Shown one piece after another: positions 31,376 through 39,196 of a DNA stretch of 43,406 bases. A model generated the notes under the pieces. The model was not told the DNA's origin, made no database searches, and saw only the letters and a program-made list of their open reading frames with translations. How positions within the stretch are numbered: position 1 is the first letter of the stretch; every line of letters begins with the position of its first letter. The position numbers and the translations under genes were made by a program. Origin of the DNA: Pseudomonadota bacterium (GTDB lineage: Bacteria > Pseudomonadota > Alphaproteobacteria > Rhizobiales > Beijerinckiaceae); assembly GCA_021781815.1 (NCBI GenBank), contig JAJXWB010000028.1, positions 1-43,406 on the forward strand, given 5' to 3'.

Positions 31376-32989
31376 ATGATGGAGGAGACGCAGGTCGTCA
31401 TCGTCGGCGCGGGTCCCGTCGGCCTTACGCTTGCGATCGATCTGGGGCGGCGCGGCTTGCGCTGCCTGCTGCTGGAGCGCAACGCAACCACGGCGCCCTA
31501 TCCGAAGATGGACCGATCCAACGCGCGAACGATGGAAATCTTCCGTCGCCTCGGTTGCGCGGACGAGGTGCGCGCCGTCGGCTATCCGCCCGAGGCGTCG
31601 ATGGACGTCTTCGTCGTCACGCGCCTGTGCGATCCGCCGTTGGTGCGCCTGCATTACCCCTCCGTCGCCGAGCGGCGCGCCGAGATCGTCGCCTGCATGG
31701 ACGGCTCGCAGCCGGTCGAGGCTTACCAGCTGGTGTCGCAGAACGCGTTGGAGCCAGTTCTGAAACGCGTGGCGGAACGGGCGCCCAACGTGACGGCGCG
31801 CTATGGATGCGAGGTCACGGGATTCGATCAGGACGCCGATGGCGTCACCGTTCGGACACGGACGCTGGATGGCGCCGAGGGCGAGGTTCGCTGCGCCTAT
31901 CTCGCCGGCTGCGACGGCGGCGTCAGCCTCGTGCGCAAGACCCTAGGCATTCCGCTGTCCGGACAGGGCAGTCTGAAGACGCTACGACAGGTCGCCTTCT
32001 GGTCGGAGCAGCTCTACGAAAAGATCCCGATCGGCAAGGGGCGGCACTATAATTTTGCAGACATGAACGAGAGCGTGATCGTCGTACAGGGCGACCGCAA
32101 GGAATTCACTCTGCACACGAACCTGCCGGAGGACGCCGATTTCGAGACCGAATTGCGCGGCCTGATCGGTTTCGACGTCGACCTGAAAATCCTGGAAGCG
32201 CGGACCTGGAAGTTCCACCTTCTGCTCGCCGACCGCTATCGCCAGGGTCGCGTTTTCCTGGCGGGCGATTCCGCGCATCTCGTGATTCCGACCGGCGGGC
32301 TCGGCATGAATACCGGCGTCGGAGACGCCATCGACCTGTCGTGGAAGCTCGCGGCCACGCTGCAGGGCTGGGGCGGGCCTGGCCTGCTCGACTCCTACGA
32401 GATCGAACGCCGCGCGATCGGTGCGCGCAACGTCGAGGCGGCCGGTTGGGCGGCCTCCGCCGTGCCGGTCTGGCGCGCGCTGGTGACTCCGCACGTGCGC
32501 GACGCCACGCCCGAAGGCGAGGCTTTGCGCAAGGCAATCGCGGACTCCGCCGCGATCAACCAGCGGCGCATGCACGAAATGCGCGGCGTGGAATTCGGTT
32601 ATTCCTACGCCGGGTCGCCGCTGATCGACACGGAACCGGGCGATCCGCACGCCTGGGATACGTGCGTCTACGAACCGAGCGCTCGGCCGGGCGTAAGGCT
32701 GCCGCACATGTGGCTGTCAGGCGGGCGCGCGATCCAGGATTTGCTCGGCGACGGCTACACGCTGCTCGATTTGGCCGCGGAGGCCGACGCCGCGCCGGTC
32801 GCCGAAGCCTTCGCGGCGCTTGGCGCGCCGTTCGAGACGATCAGGCTGAACGAGCCGCGGCTGCGCCAGGTTTATGGGGCGTCGCTGCTGCTGCTGCGCC
32901 CGGACCTGCACGTCGTCTGGCGCGGCGCGGCGTTGTCTGGCTCTGCCGCGCGGCTTGTGGCGATGGCGACGGGGCAGGCGAGCGGCTGA
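31376..32989 (+). CDS. FAD-dependent aromatic monooxygenase (PheA/TfdB/MhpA type)
   Basis: A 537-residue group A flavoprotein hydroxylase. The dinucleotide motif VVIVGAGPVGLTLAIDLGRR lies at residues 7-26. The DG motif is AYLAGCDGGVSLVRK. The FAD ribityl-binding GD motif is RVFLAGDSAHLVIPTGGLGM, followed by NTGVGDAIDLSWKLAATLQG. The C-terminal thioredoxin-like region present in phenol hydroxylase relatives is seen as DLHVVWRGAALSGSAARLVA. It would use NAD(P)H and O2 to hydroxylate a phenolic or hydroxyaryl acid, giving a catechol-like diol. Start: GGGAGGCGGC before the ATG at 31376. A second ATG follows directly. It ends five bases from the convergent TetR gene. Together with the LigB-type dioxygenase across the TetR gene it could form an oxidation plus ring-cleavage route. 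Substrate is not determinable. Confidence 0.9.
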   Translation: MMEETQVVIVGAGPVGLTLAIDLGRRGLRCLLLERNATTAPYPKMDRSNARTMEIFRRLGCADEVRAVGYPPEASMDVFVVTRLCDPPLVRLHYPSVAERRAEIVACMDGSQPVEAYQLVSQNALEPVLKRVAERAPNVTARYGCEVTGFDQDADGVTVRTRTLDGAEGEVRCAYLAGCDGGVSLVRKTLGIPLSGQGSLKTLRQVAFWSEQLYEKIPIGKGRHYNFADMNESVIVVQGDRKEFTLHTNLPEDADFETELRGLIGFDVDLKILEARTWKFHLLLADRYRQGRVFLAGDSAHLVIPTGGLGMNTGVGDAIDLSWKLAATLQGWGGPGLLDSYEIERRAIGARNVEAAGWAASAVPVWRALVTPHVRDATPEGEALRKAIADSAAINQRRMHEMRGVEFGYSYAGSPLIDTEPGDPHAWDTCVYEPSARPGVRLPHMWLSGGRAIQDLLGDGYTLLDLAAEADAAPVAEAFAALGAPFETIRLNEPRLRQVYGASLLLLRPDLHVVWRGAALSGSAARLVAMATGQASG

Positions 32990-32994
32990 GCCGT

Positions 32995-33720
32995 CTATCT
33001 GCTCTTGCCAGACTTCGTCGCCGCTTGCCGCAGCTCGTGCTCGAGAAACAAGGCGGCCATGCCGCGCCAGCGCCGCAGGAGTTCGTCGAATTTCTTGCGG
33101 TCGTCGTCGATGATGGTGCGGACGGCGAGACCGCGCACAATGCTGAGCGTGAGCGCGATGACGTCGGCGGCGTGCTTGCGTGGAACGCCCCGCGCCGCGA
33201 GCGCTTCGATCCACATCTTTTCGACGGCGAAACGCGCGTCGCGCGACATGGGTACGGTGTTGCGCATCAGGTCTTCGTCGCGAGCGTCGCCCATGGTGAT
33301 GGCCAGCGATACGAAGAAATAGTCGCTGAAGAAGAAATCCTTGGCGTCGGCGATGGCGTCGGCGATCGGATCGGCGGATTTCTGCGCCTCGGCAGCCCGA
33401 CGCTGACTTTCCGCCAGCATCTTATCGTTCAGATAGCCGAGCGTCGCCAGGATCAGTTCGTACTTCGTGGGGAAGTGATGCAATTGCGCGCCGCGCGACA
33501 CGCCGGCCCGTTCGGATACCTCGTTGGTGCGCAGACCGCCGTAGCCGCGCTCGCGCAGGAGGACCAGCGCGGCTTCGATCAGCTTCTTGCGTGTGGATTC
33601 GCTCCGCTCGGCCTGCGTGCGCCGCGGCGGCCTGACCGGCGCGCGGGCGCTCGATGTCGCCACGGGGCCCCGCGCCCTCGCGACGGAGGCCGTTCTCGTT
33701 TTCGTCCGTTCGTCAGCCAT
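32995..33720 (-). CDS. TetR-family transcriptional regulator
   Basis: A 241-residue regulator. A basic, alanine- and arginine-rich tail of about 40 residues precedes the TetR DNA-binding domain (STRKKLIEAALVLLRERGYG, then LRTNEVSERAGVSRGAQLHH, then FPTKYELILATL). The remaining helical region would bind the effector. The tail may add nonspecific DNA contacts, or the true start may lie further in, since the upstream GAGG is too close to the ATG at 33720. It follows the LigB-type dioxygenase gene by 75 bases on the same strand and so may be co-transcribed. The palindromic elements at 31324-31341, 34862-34879 and 34927-34942 flank it and are good candidate operators. Target and effector are inferred. 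Confidence 0.9.
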   Translation of the reverse strand: MADERTKTRTASVARARGPVATSSARAPVRPPRRTQAERSESTRKKLIEAALVLLRERGYGGLRTNEVSERAGVSRGAQLHHFPTKYELILATLGYLNDKMLAESQRRAAEAQKSADPIADAIADAKDFFFSDYFFVSLAITMGDARDEDLMRNTVPMSRDARFAVEKMWIEALAARGVPRKHAADVIALTLSIVRGLAVRTIIDDDRKKFDELLRRWRGMAALFLEHELRQAATKSGKSR

Positions 33721-33795
33721 GCCTCACCCGGAGATTCATCGCCGCCAAGCATAGCGGCGCGCCGGCCGGCCGCAACGCCGGCCGTGGCGCTTCGT

Positions 33796-34827
33796 TCAGG
33801 CGATCAGGAAGCACTTGGACGAGTTGAATATCCAGGTGTCGACGAGCCCGATCTCGCGCGGCTTGCGGCCGAGTTCGTTCAGAGCGCCGGCCAGGCATAC
33901 CCAGTTCAGGATTTCCTGCTGCCCGCTCTCCTCCATCTGCGCGGTCGGATAGGTCGCGAGCTTCCTGTAGTCGCCATCGCGCAGCCATTCGAAGCACTGC
34001 CGGTCGGCCTCCCGATCCGGCCACAGGCCATGCGTCTTCGCCATCAGGAAGGCGTGCGACCAGCCGGACGAGGCGATGATCGCCACGCGATAGGGCGAGT
34101 CCTTGATGAAGCGGGCGGTCGCGGCGCCCATGTCGAACAGACGCTGCGGCGTCGGCCCCGGCGGATCTAGCTCATCCTCGGTCAGGACCTTGTTGAAGTC
34201 CGGCAGGCCGCCGCGCTGCGCGATGACGTGGCGTCCGTAGCAGTTGATGGCGAACGGCACGAACGGATAGGGGAAGCCGCGCCGGTCGTAGTCTAGGAAC
34301 ATCAGCCCGTTGGAGAAGGCGTGGCCCATCGGGTGATGCAGCGGCTTGTAAGAATAGGCGGTCTCGAAGCCGCTGCGGATCAGCGCGGAGGCGAGTTGCT
34401 TGGCGGCCTTCGGCGTGCCGGCGATTTTGAAATTCTTATCCTGCGGCTCGCCCCAGACGTTGTTCGGCGGCGGCGCGAACGCGAAGTCCGCATGCGCGCT
34501 GATGGAATAGGCGGGGATCAGATCCTCGTGGAAATTCTCGTACTGGTCGTCGCCCCACATCAGCACGAAATCGGGTTTGAATGCGTCCAGTTCGGCGCGG
34601 ATCCGGCGCAGCCAGTCGACCATCTCGGCGCGGTGGCGCTCGGCCGAGGCTTTGCCTTCGTCGTCGCCCCATTCCGCGCGCATGTCGGCCGGCCAGCCGG
34701 CCGGCGTCCGGTACTGCTCGGGCAAACGCGGATTCTGCAGCATCTTCTTCAAAATCCACGCCATGTTCTCGTCGGTTCCGCACAACGGAGGATAGTGCGT
34801 CACGCCCAGCGCCAGAACCTCGCCCAT
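33796..34827 (-). CDS. LigB-type (class III) extradiol ring-cleavage dioxygenase family protein
   Basis: A 343-residue protein of the catalytic LigB-subunit superfamily, Fe(II) enzymes that split catechol-type rings next to the two hydroxyls. VLALGVTHYPPLCGTDENMA at the N-terminus carries the first metal-type histidine (H11). Further candidate residues are in DDQYENFHEDLIPAY, AYSISAHADFAFAPP, YKPLHHPMGHAFSNGLMF and IIASSGWSHAFLM. No separate LigA-like subunit is seen. The start at 34827 is supported by GGGAGGCC seven bases upstream. The open frame continues far beyond it but without homology. A promoter-like pair, TTTACA and TATCCT, lies at 34882-34853 just ahead. It may cleave the product of the FAD monooxygenase. 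It is unrelated in fold to the VOC dioxygenases at 39197-40930. Confidence 0.85.
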   Translation of the reverse strand: MGEVLALGVTHYPPLCGTDENMAWILKKMLQNPRLPEQYRTPAGWPADMRAEWGDDEGKASAERHRAEMVDWLRRIRAELDAFKPDFVLMWGDDQYENFHEDLIPAYSISAHADFAFAPPPNNVWGEPQDKNFKIAGTPKAAKQLASALIRSGFETAYSYKPLHHPMGHAFSNGLMFLDYDRRGFPYPFVPFAINCYGRHVIAQRGGLPDFNKVLTEDELDPPGPTPQRLFDMGAATARFIKDSPYRVAIIASSGWSHAFLMAKTHGLWPDREADRQCFEWLRDGDYRKLATYPTAQMEESGQQEILNWVCLAGALNELGRKPREIGLVDTWIFNSSKCFLIA

Positions 34828-34858
34828 CACGGCCTCCCTGTCTGCCGCCGCCAGGATA

Positions 34859-34947
34859 GAAACAGGATGGATTGCTTGTAAATCGTGCGGCGCAGCATCG
34901 AAAGTCGCTGTCCTTACCTTGACAAACCGGACGTCTGTCCGGAAAGT
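34859..34947. promoter_or_regulatory. Divergent promoter: shared 25-base element (copy 2) and 16-base inverted repeat
   Basis: The segment 34859-34883 repeats the element at 31321-31345 with two changes. Leftward it provides TTTACA (34882-34877) and TATCCT (34858-34853) with an 18-base spacer, 25 bases ahead of the LigB-type gene. Rightward, a consensus -35 TTGACA (34919-34924) is followed by a perfect inverted repeat, CCGGAC (34927-34932), GTCT, GTCCGG (34937-34942), exactly where the -10 spacer would lie. That is a textbook position for a repressor, probably TetR type. The -10 itself is weak. The region 34828-35062 has no gene. Confidence 0.6.
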
Positions 34948-35062
34948 TGCAGCCGTAGCGACGACAAGATCGCACTGTTGGAAACGTCCTGGAGCGCATG
35001 GTGCGGCTTTCGCCTCATCCGAAATCTGGCTTTCGTCCCCTGCCGCGTCCGGCGCGCTCGGC

Positions 35063-36283
35063 ATGAGCGTGTCCGCGTCCGACGTCAGGCTGGATGACCG
35101 GATCGCGATCGTCGGCGCCGGGCAAGCCGGCGCGCGTGCTGCCGAAGCCTTGCGCTCGGCCGGACATATCGGTGAAATCAACCTCATCGGCGAAGAGCCG
35201 CATCCGCCATACGAGCGGCCGCAACTCTCCAAGGAAATCTTGCTCGACCGCTCGGCCGCGCTCGCGTCGATCAAGGATCGCGAAGGCTGGAGCGGGCTCG
35301 GCGTTTCGCTGCACACCGGCGCGTCAGTGGCCGAATGCGAGTTCGCGAACAGGAGGCTGCTGCTCGCGAATGGCGCGAGCGTCGCTTTCGACCGGCTCGT
35401 GATCGCGACAGGCGTCGTGGCCCGCAGCGCGCCCGCGCTTGAAAATTCTGCAATCCCGGTGCGCACGCTGCGCACCATCGAGGATGCGCTGTTCCTGCGC
35501 GAGGCGTTCACGCCCGGCGCGCGCATCGTGCTGATCGGCGGAGGCGTGATCGGGCTCGAAACGGCTGCTGCTGCGGTCAAGTCCGGCTGTTCCGCCACCG
35601 TCGTCGAGGCGGCCGCCACGCTGCTGTCGCGCGCTCTGCCTGCGGAGGTCGCCGCGTTCCTGCAACGCCAGCACGAAGCCGAGGGCGTCGCTTTCCGCTT
35701 CGGCGTCGTCGGCGAACGCGTCGAGGACGGCGCGCTCGTCCTGTCGGATGGATCGCGCCTGCCGGCCGATTGCATCGTCGTCGGCGTCGGCAGCGAACCG
35801 CGCGTCGCGCTCGGTGCGCAGATCGGCCTCGATTGCGCGGAAGGCTTCCGCGTCGACGCTTATGGCCGCACGGATGCGCCCGGCGTTTTCGCCATCGGCG
35901 ACGTCGCCGCTCAATGGAGCGAGCAGCGTGGCCGCTGGGGCCGCGTCGAGACCTGGGCCAACGCGCAGAATCAGGCCATCGCGGTCGCGCGCTGCATGGC
36001 CGGGCAGGACGCGCCCTATCGCGACGCGCCGTGGTTCTGGACGGACCAGTACGACGTCAACGTGCAGGTGGCCGGCGATCTCGCCGGAGCCGATCTCGTC
36101 CTGCGCGGCGACATCGCGTCCGGCCGCTTCGCCGTTCTGGGCGTGCAGGACGGCGTCCTGAGCGGCGCCGTAACCGTCAACAATCGAAAGGACATGGCCG
36201 TATTGCGCAAGCTCGCGACACGGCGCGTCAATCGCGCGGATCTCGAGAATCCCTCGTTCGATCTGCGCAAGGCACTAGTCTGA
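35063..36283 (+). CDS. FAD-dependent ferredoxin reductase of a Rieske dioxygenase system
   Basis: A 406-residue NADH-dependent flavoprotein reductase like BphA4/ThcD. The FAD-binding motif IAIVGAGQAGARAAEALR is at residues 14-31 and PPYERPQLSKEIL follows, a hallmark of this family. The NAD-binding motif IVLIGGGVIGLETAAAA is around residue 155, and DAPGVFAIGDVAA is the second FAD motif. The C-terminal interface domain includes PYRDAPWFWTDQYDVNVQVA, also typical. It would pass electrons from NADH to the Rieske ferredoxin at 38858-39193. The start at 35063 lacks a clear ribosome site. The in-frame TTG at 34919 coincides with the -35 box and is rejected. It is the first gene of the rightward operon G. 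Confidence 0.9.
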   Translation: MSVSASDVRLDDRIAIVGAGQAGARAAEALRSAGHIGEINLIGEEPHPPYERPQLSKEILLDRSAALASIKDREGWSGLGVSLHTGASVAECEFANRRLLLANGASVAFDRLVIATGVVARSAPALENSAIPVRTLRTIEDALFLREAFTPGARIVLIGGGVIGLETAAAAVKSGCSATVVEAAATLLSRALPAEVAAFLQRQHEAEGVAFRFGVVGERVEDGALVLSDGSRLPADCIVVGVGSEPRVALGAQIGLDCAEGFRVDAYGRTDAPGVFAIGDVAAQWSEQRGRWGRVETWANAQNQAIAVARCMAGQDAPYRDAPWFWTDQYDVNVQVAGDLAGADLVLRGDIASGRFAVLGVQDGVLSGAVTVNNRKDMAVLRKLATRRVNRADLENPSFDLRKALV

Positions 36284-36302
36284 AGGCTCTAGGGAGGGGT
36301 CC

Positions 36303-37580
36303 ATGACGGCAGTCTTGAAAAAGGTCGTCGACAACGAGCGGATGGTCGACAACGACCGCGAAGGACAGCGCTTTCGCGTCGCCAGAAAAGCCTTCGTATC
36401 GAAGGAGATTCTCGAGCGCGAGCGCGCCAACATCTTCGACAAGGTGTGGCTGTTCCTCGGCCACGAGAGCGAACTGAACAAGCCCGGCGACTTCCTCACG
36501 CGCTCCGTCGGCGGCCGCACGCTGCTGTTCACGCGCGACGCCAAGAACCGGTTCCATGCGCTGCTGAACACCTGCCCACACCGCGGCGCCCGCGTCTGCC
36601 GTGAGCGCTCCGGCAACGCCAAGTCGTTCCAGTGCTTCTATCATGGCTGGGTGTTCGGCCTCGACGGATCGCTGCGCGACATGCCGGGCAAGGAGTCCTA
36701 TCCGGAGGGCTTCGCCGAGCGGCCGACGTCGAGCCTGCAGCCTGTGCCGAAGTTTGATTCGCTCCGCGGCTTCTGCTTCGTGTCGTTCAATCCGAACGTG
36801 GAATCGCTGTCGGATTACCTCGGTAACGCCAAGGAATATCTCGAAGTGGTCGCCGACCACGCCGAAGCCGGCCTGACCGTCGTCGGCGGCACGCAAGAAT
36901 ATTCGATCCGCGCCAACTGGAAGCTGCTCGCCGAGAACAGCTTCGACGGCTATCACGCGGCGGTCAATCACGCGACCTATCTCGAATATCTGAAGAGCAC
37001 GACCGGCGGTCTGGTGCCGATCCAGCTCGTCGGCCATGCGCGCGATCTCGGCAACGGTCACGGCGTCGTCGAATACAAGGCGCCGTGGGGACGTCCCGTC
37101 GCGCAATGGATTCCGGCCTGGGGCGATGACGGCAAGAAGCGCATCGACGCGATCTTCGACAAGCTGGTCGCCAAGCACGGCACGGAGCGCGCCGAGCGCA
37201 TCGCACACTACAACCGTAACCTGCACATCTTCCCGAACCTGGTTATCAACGACATCATGGCGCTGACGATCCGCACCTTCCATCCGAGCGAGCCCGACTT
37301 CATGTCCGTCAACGCTTGGGCGCTGGCGCCGAAGGATGAGGATCCGAAGGACCGCAGCTCGCGCCTGTTCAACTTCCTCGAGTTCCTCGGCCCCGGTGGT
37401 TTCGCTACGCCCGACGACATCGAGGCGCTCGAACAGTGCCAGGATGGCTTCAAGAACATGGCGGAAGTCCCGTGGAACGACATTTCCAAGGGGCTCGCCA
37501 AGGAAACGCCGTCCTTCGACGATGAAGCGCAGATGCGCGGCTATTGGACCGAGTGGAACCGCCGGATGTACGGGGCCTGA
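36303..37580 (+). CDS. Aromatic ring-hydroxylating dioxygenase, large (alpha) subunit
   Basis: A 425-residue Rieske oxygenase alpha subunit, the catalytic part that adds both atoms of O2 to an aromatic ring to give a cis-dihydrodiol. The Rieske [2Fe-2S] ligands are C91 and H93 (TCPHRGARVC) and C111 and H114 (CFYHGW). The mononuclear iron histidines are H218 and H223 in ENSFDGYHAAVNHATYLEYL, with the bridging D215. The third ligand is probably D371 or D372 in GFATPDDIEALEQCQ. RBS: AGGGAGGGG before the ATG. It is two bases from the beta-subunit gene, with reductase and ferredoxin in the same operon, so the system is complete (class IIB-like). The subgroup looks closer to benzoate/anthranilate- or salicylate-type enzymes than to biphenyl ones, but the substrate is uncertain. 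Confidence 0.93.
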   Translation: MTAVLKKVVDNERMVDNDREGQRFRVARKAFVSKEILERERANIFDKVWLFLGHESELNKPGDFLTRSVGGRTLLFTRDAKNRFHALLNTCPHRGARVCRERSGNAKSFQCFYHGWVFGLDGSLRDMPGKESYPEGFAERPTSSLQPVPKFDSLRGFCFVSFNPNVESLSDYLGNAKEYLEVVADHAEAGLTVVGGTQEYSIRANWKLLAENSFDGYHAAVNHATYLEYLKSTTGGLVPIQLVGHARDLGNGHGVVEYKAPWGRPVAQWIPAWGDDGKKRIDAIFDKLVAKHGTERAERIAHYNRNLHIFPNLVINDIMALTIRTFHPSEPDFMSVNAWALAPKDEDPKDRSSRLFNFLEFLGPGGFATPDDIEALEQCQDGFKNMAEVPWNDISKGLAKETPSFDDEAQMRGYWTEWNRRMYGA

Positions 37581-37582
37581 TC

Positions 37583-38086
37583 ATGACAGCGACAGCGACT
37601 TTGCAGAATGTCACCCGCGCCGACGTCGAGGACTTCCTCTTCGCCGAAGCCGACCTCATAGACAATTGGAAGCTGCCGGAATGGCTGGAGCTGTTCACGG
37701 ACGACGCGCATTATTACGTGCCGTCCACGGACGTCGATCCGGAGGCTGCGCCCGACAACAACCTGTTCTACATCGCCGACGACCGTTTCCGTCTCGGCGA
37801 GCGCGTGAAGCGGCTGATGAAGCGGACTGCGCATGTGGAATTTCCGCATTCGAAGGTGCGCCACATCGTCGGCAACGTACGCATCCTCGAGCGGAACGGC
37901 GACGAGCTGAAGATCAGCACTGCTTTCATCGCGCATCGCACCAAGAATGCGGTGACCGACGTCTATTTCGGCACGGGCATCTACCGGCTGGTGGTGCGCG
38001 ACGGAAAGATGGCGATCCGCGAAAAGCGGTCCATCCTCGCGTCCGATGGCCTGCGGCAGCAGGGCCGCGTCAGCTTCATCCTGTGA
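37583..38086 (+). CDS. Aromatic ring-hydroxylating dioxygenase, small (beta) subunit
   Basis: A 167-residue beta subunit with the NTF2-like cone fold, which pairs with the alpha subunit in an alpha3beta3 hexamer and is mainly structural. DVEDFLFAEADLIDNWKLPE and WLELFTDDAHYYVPSTDVD form the characteristic opening. FPHSKVRHIVGNVRI, STAFIAHRTKNAVTDVYFGT and AIREKRSILASDGLRQQGRV follow in the usual order, and it ends FIL. The start at 37583 is two bases after the alpha-subunit stop, implying coupled translation. The length is normal for the family. No catalytic residue is expected. Confidence 0.92.
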   Translation: MTATATLQNVTRADVEDFLFAEADLIDNWKLPEWLELFTDDAHYYVPSTDVDPEAAPDNNLFYIADDRFRLGERVKRLMKRTAHVEFPHSKVRHIVGNVRILERNGDELKISTAFIAHRTKNAVTDVYFGTGIYRLVVRDGKMAIREKRSILASDGLRQQGRVSFIL

Positions 38087-38096
38087 CGGTTACGCA

Positions 38097-38858
38097 ATGA
38101 CAGGTCATCTGACGGGAAAGGTCGCGATCGTCACCGGCGCCGCACGCGGCATCGGCCTGGCGATCGCCGAAAGGCTGGCGACCGACGGCGCGCTTCTCGC
38201 GCTGTCGGATCTCGATGGCGAAGCGCTGGCGCAGGCCGGCGTGAAGGTCGCGAAGCTGACCGGCAAGAAGCCGGTGCTCGTGACAGGCGATCTCGCCGAC
38301 CAGCATGTGTCGAAGAAGCTGGTGGACGACACGGTCGCCGCCTTCGGCGCGGTGCATGTGCTGGTCAACAACGCCGGCGGCGGCATCATCAAGGCGTTCG
38401 CCGAGCACACGCCGGAAACGCTGAAGGCGACCATCGACCGCAATCTGTGGACAGCCATCTGGGCGTGCTGGCATGTGCTGCCCCTGATGCGCGCCCAGAA
38501 ATACGGCCGCATCGTCAATCTGGGGGCAGATTCCGTGCGCAACGGCCTGTGGGACCATGCCGCCTACAACGCGGCCAAGGGCGGCATGCACGGCCTCACC
38601 ACCGGGCTCGCGCGCGAATACGCGCTCGACGGGATCACGATCAACACGGTCGCACCCTGCGCGGTCAATACGCCGCAGATGGAGGCGATCACGAAATCCG
38701 CACCGGCGCTTGCCGCCAAGTTCATCAGCGTCATTCCGATGGGCCGGCCCGCCGAAATGGCGGAAGTCGCGTCGATGGTGAGCTATCTCTCGGGCAGCGA
38801 GGCCTCGTTCGTCACCGGCCAGGTGATCAGCGTCAACGGCGGCAGCACGATGCTTTGA
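38097..38858 (+). CDS. Short-chain dehydrogenase (probable cis-dihydrodiol dehydrogenase)
   Basis: A 253-residue classical SDR with TGAARGIG at residues 13-20, VLVNNAGGGI near residue 90, and catalytic S146, Y157 and K161 (HAAYNAAKGGMHGL). The C-terminus, FVTGQVISVNGGSTML, is the standard SDR ending. Placed directly after the oxygenase alpha and beta genes and before its ferredoxin, it most likely oxidises the cis-dihydrodiol formed by the oxygenase to the catechol with NAD, restoring aromaticity. The ATG at 38097 is ten bases after the preceding stop, and its own stop overlaps the ferredoxin start (TGATG). A generic 3-oxoacyl reductase role cannot be excluded from sequence. Confidence 0.88.
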   Translation: MTGHLTGKVAIVTGAARGIGLAIAERLATDGALLALSDLDGEALAQAGVKVAKLTGKKPVLVTGDLADQHVSKKLVDDTVAAFGAVHVLVNNAGGGIIKAFAEHTPETLKATIDRNLWTAIWACWHVLPLMRAQKYGRIVNLGADSVRNGLWDHAAYNAAKGGMHGLTTGLAREYALDGITINTVAPCAVNTPQMEAITKSAPALAAKFISVIPMGRPAEMAEVASMVSYLSGSEASFVTGQVISVNGGSTML

Positions 38859-39193
38859 TGCGGGACATGCAAGATACGATGAGCAAACTGGTACCCCTGT
38901 TTCCCGCCGCCGAACTCGAAGAAGGCCACATGCGCCAGGCACATCTGCCGGACGGTCATGCGCTCGCCGTCTATCGCGTCGGCGATCAGTACTACGCCAC
39001 CGACGACCGCTGCACGCATGGCGAAGTGTCTTTGACCGAGGAAGGTACGCTCGACGGTTGTATCGTCGAATGCAGCTTTCACTTCGGCTCGTTCAATGTA
39101 ACGACCGGCGAACCTGTCGCCATGCCGTGCGAGGTGGCGCTGAAGATCTATCGCGTGCAGGTGGACAACGGAGTCGTCCATGTCGAGATCTGA
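38858..39193 (+). CDS. Rieske [2Fe-2S] ferredoxin of the dioxygenase system
   Basis: A 111-residue Rieske ferredoxin of the kind that shuttles electrons from the reductase to the oxygenase. The cluster ligands are C52 and H54 (RCTHGEVSL) and C72 and H75 (ECSFHFGSF). The ending ALKIYRVQVDNGVVHVEI is typical. The ATG at 38858 overlaps the preceding stop (TGATG). In-frame ATGs at 38867 and 38879 would give the more usual length of 108 or 104 residues, and none has a strong ribosome site. It lacks a signal peptide, so it is cytosolic. Confidence 0.92.
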   Translation: MRDMQDTMSKLVPLFPAAELEEGHMRQAHLPDGHALAVYRVGDQYYATDDRCTHGEVSLTEEGTLDGCIVECSFHFGSFNVTTGEPVAMPCEVALKIYRVQVDNGVVHVEI

Positions 39194-39196
39194 GCG

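Noticed and set aside
32341-34170. A 609-residue rightward open frame
   Set aside because: It overlaps the FAD monooxygenase in another frame and runs antisense through the TetR and LigB-type genes. No homology is apparent.
34828-35775. N-terminal extension of the LigB-type dioxygenase frame
   Set aside because: The frame is open upstream of 34827, but that part is antisense to the ferredoxin reductase and covers the promoter elements. The ATG at 34827 has a good ribosome site and a family-like N-terminus.
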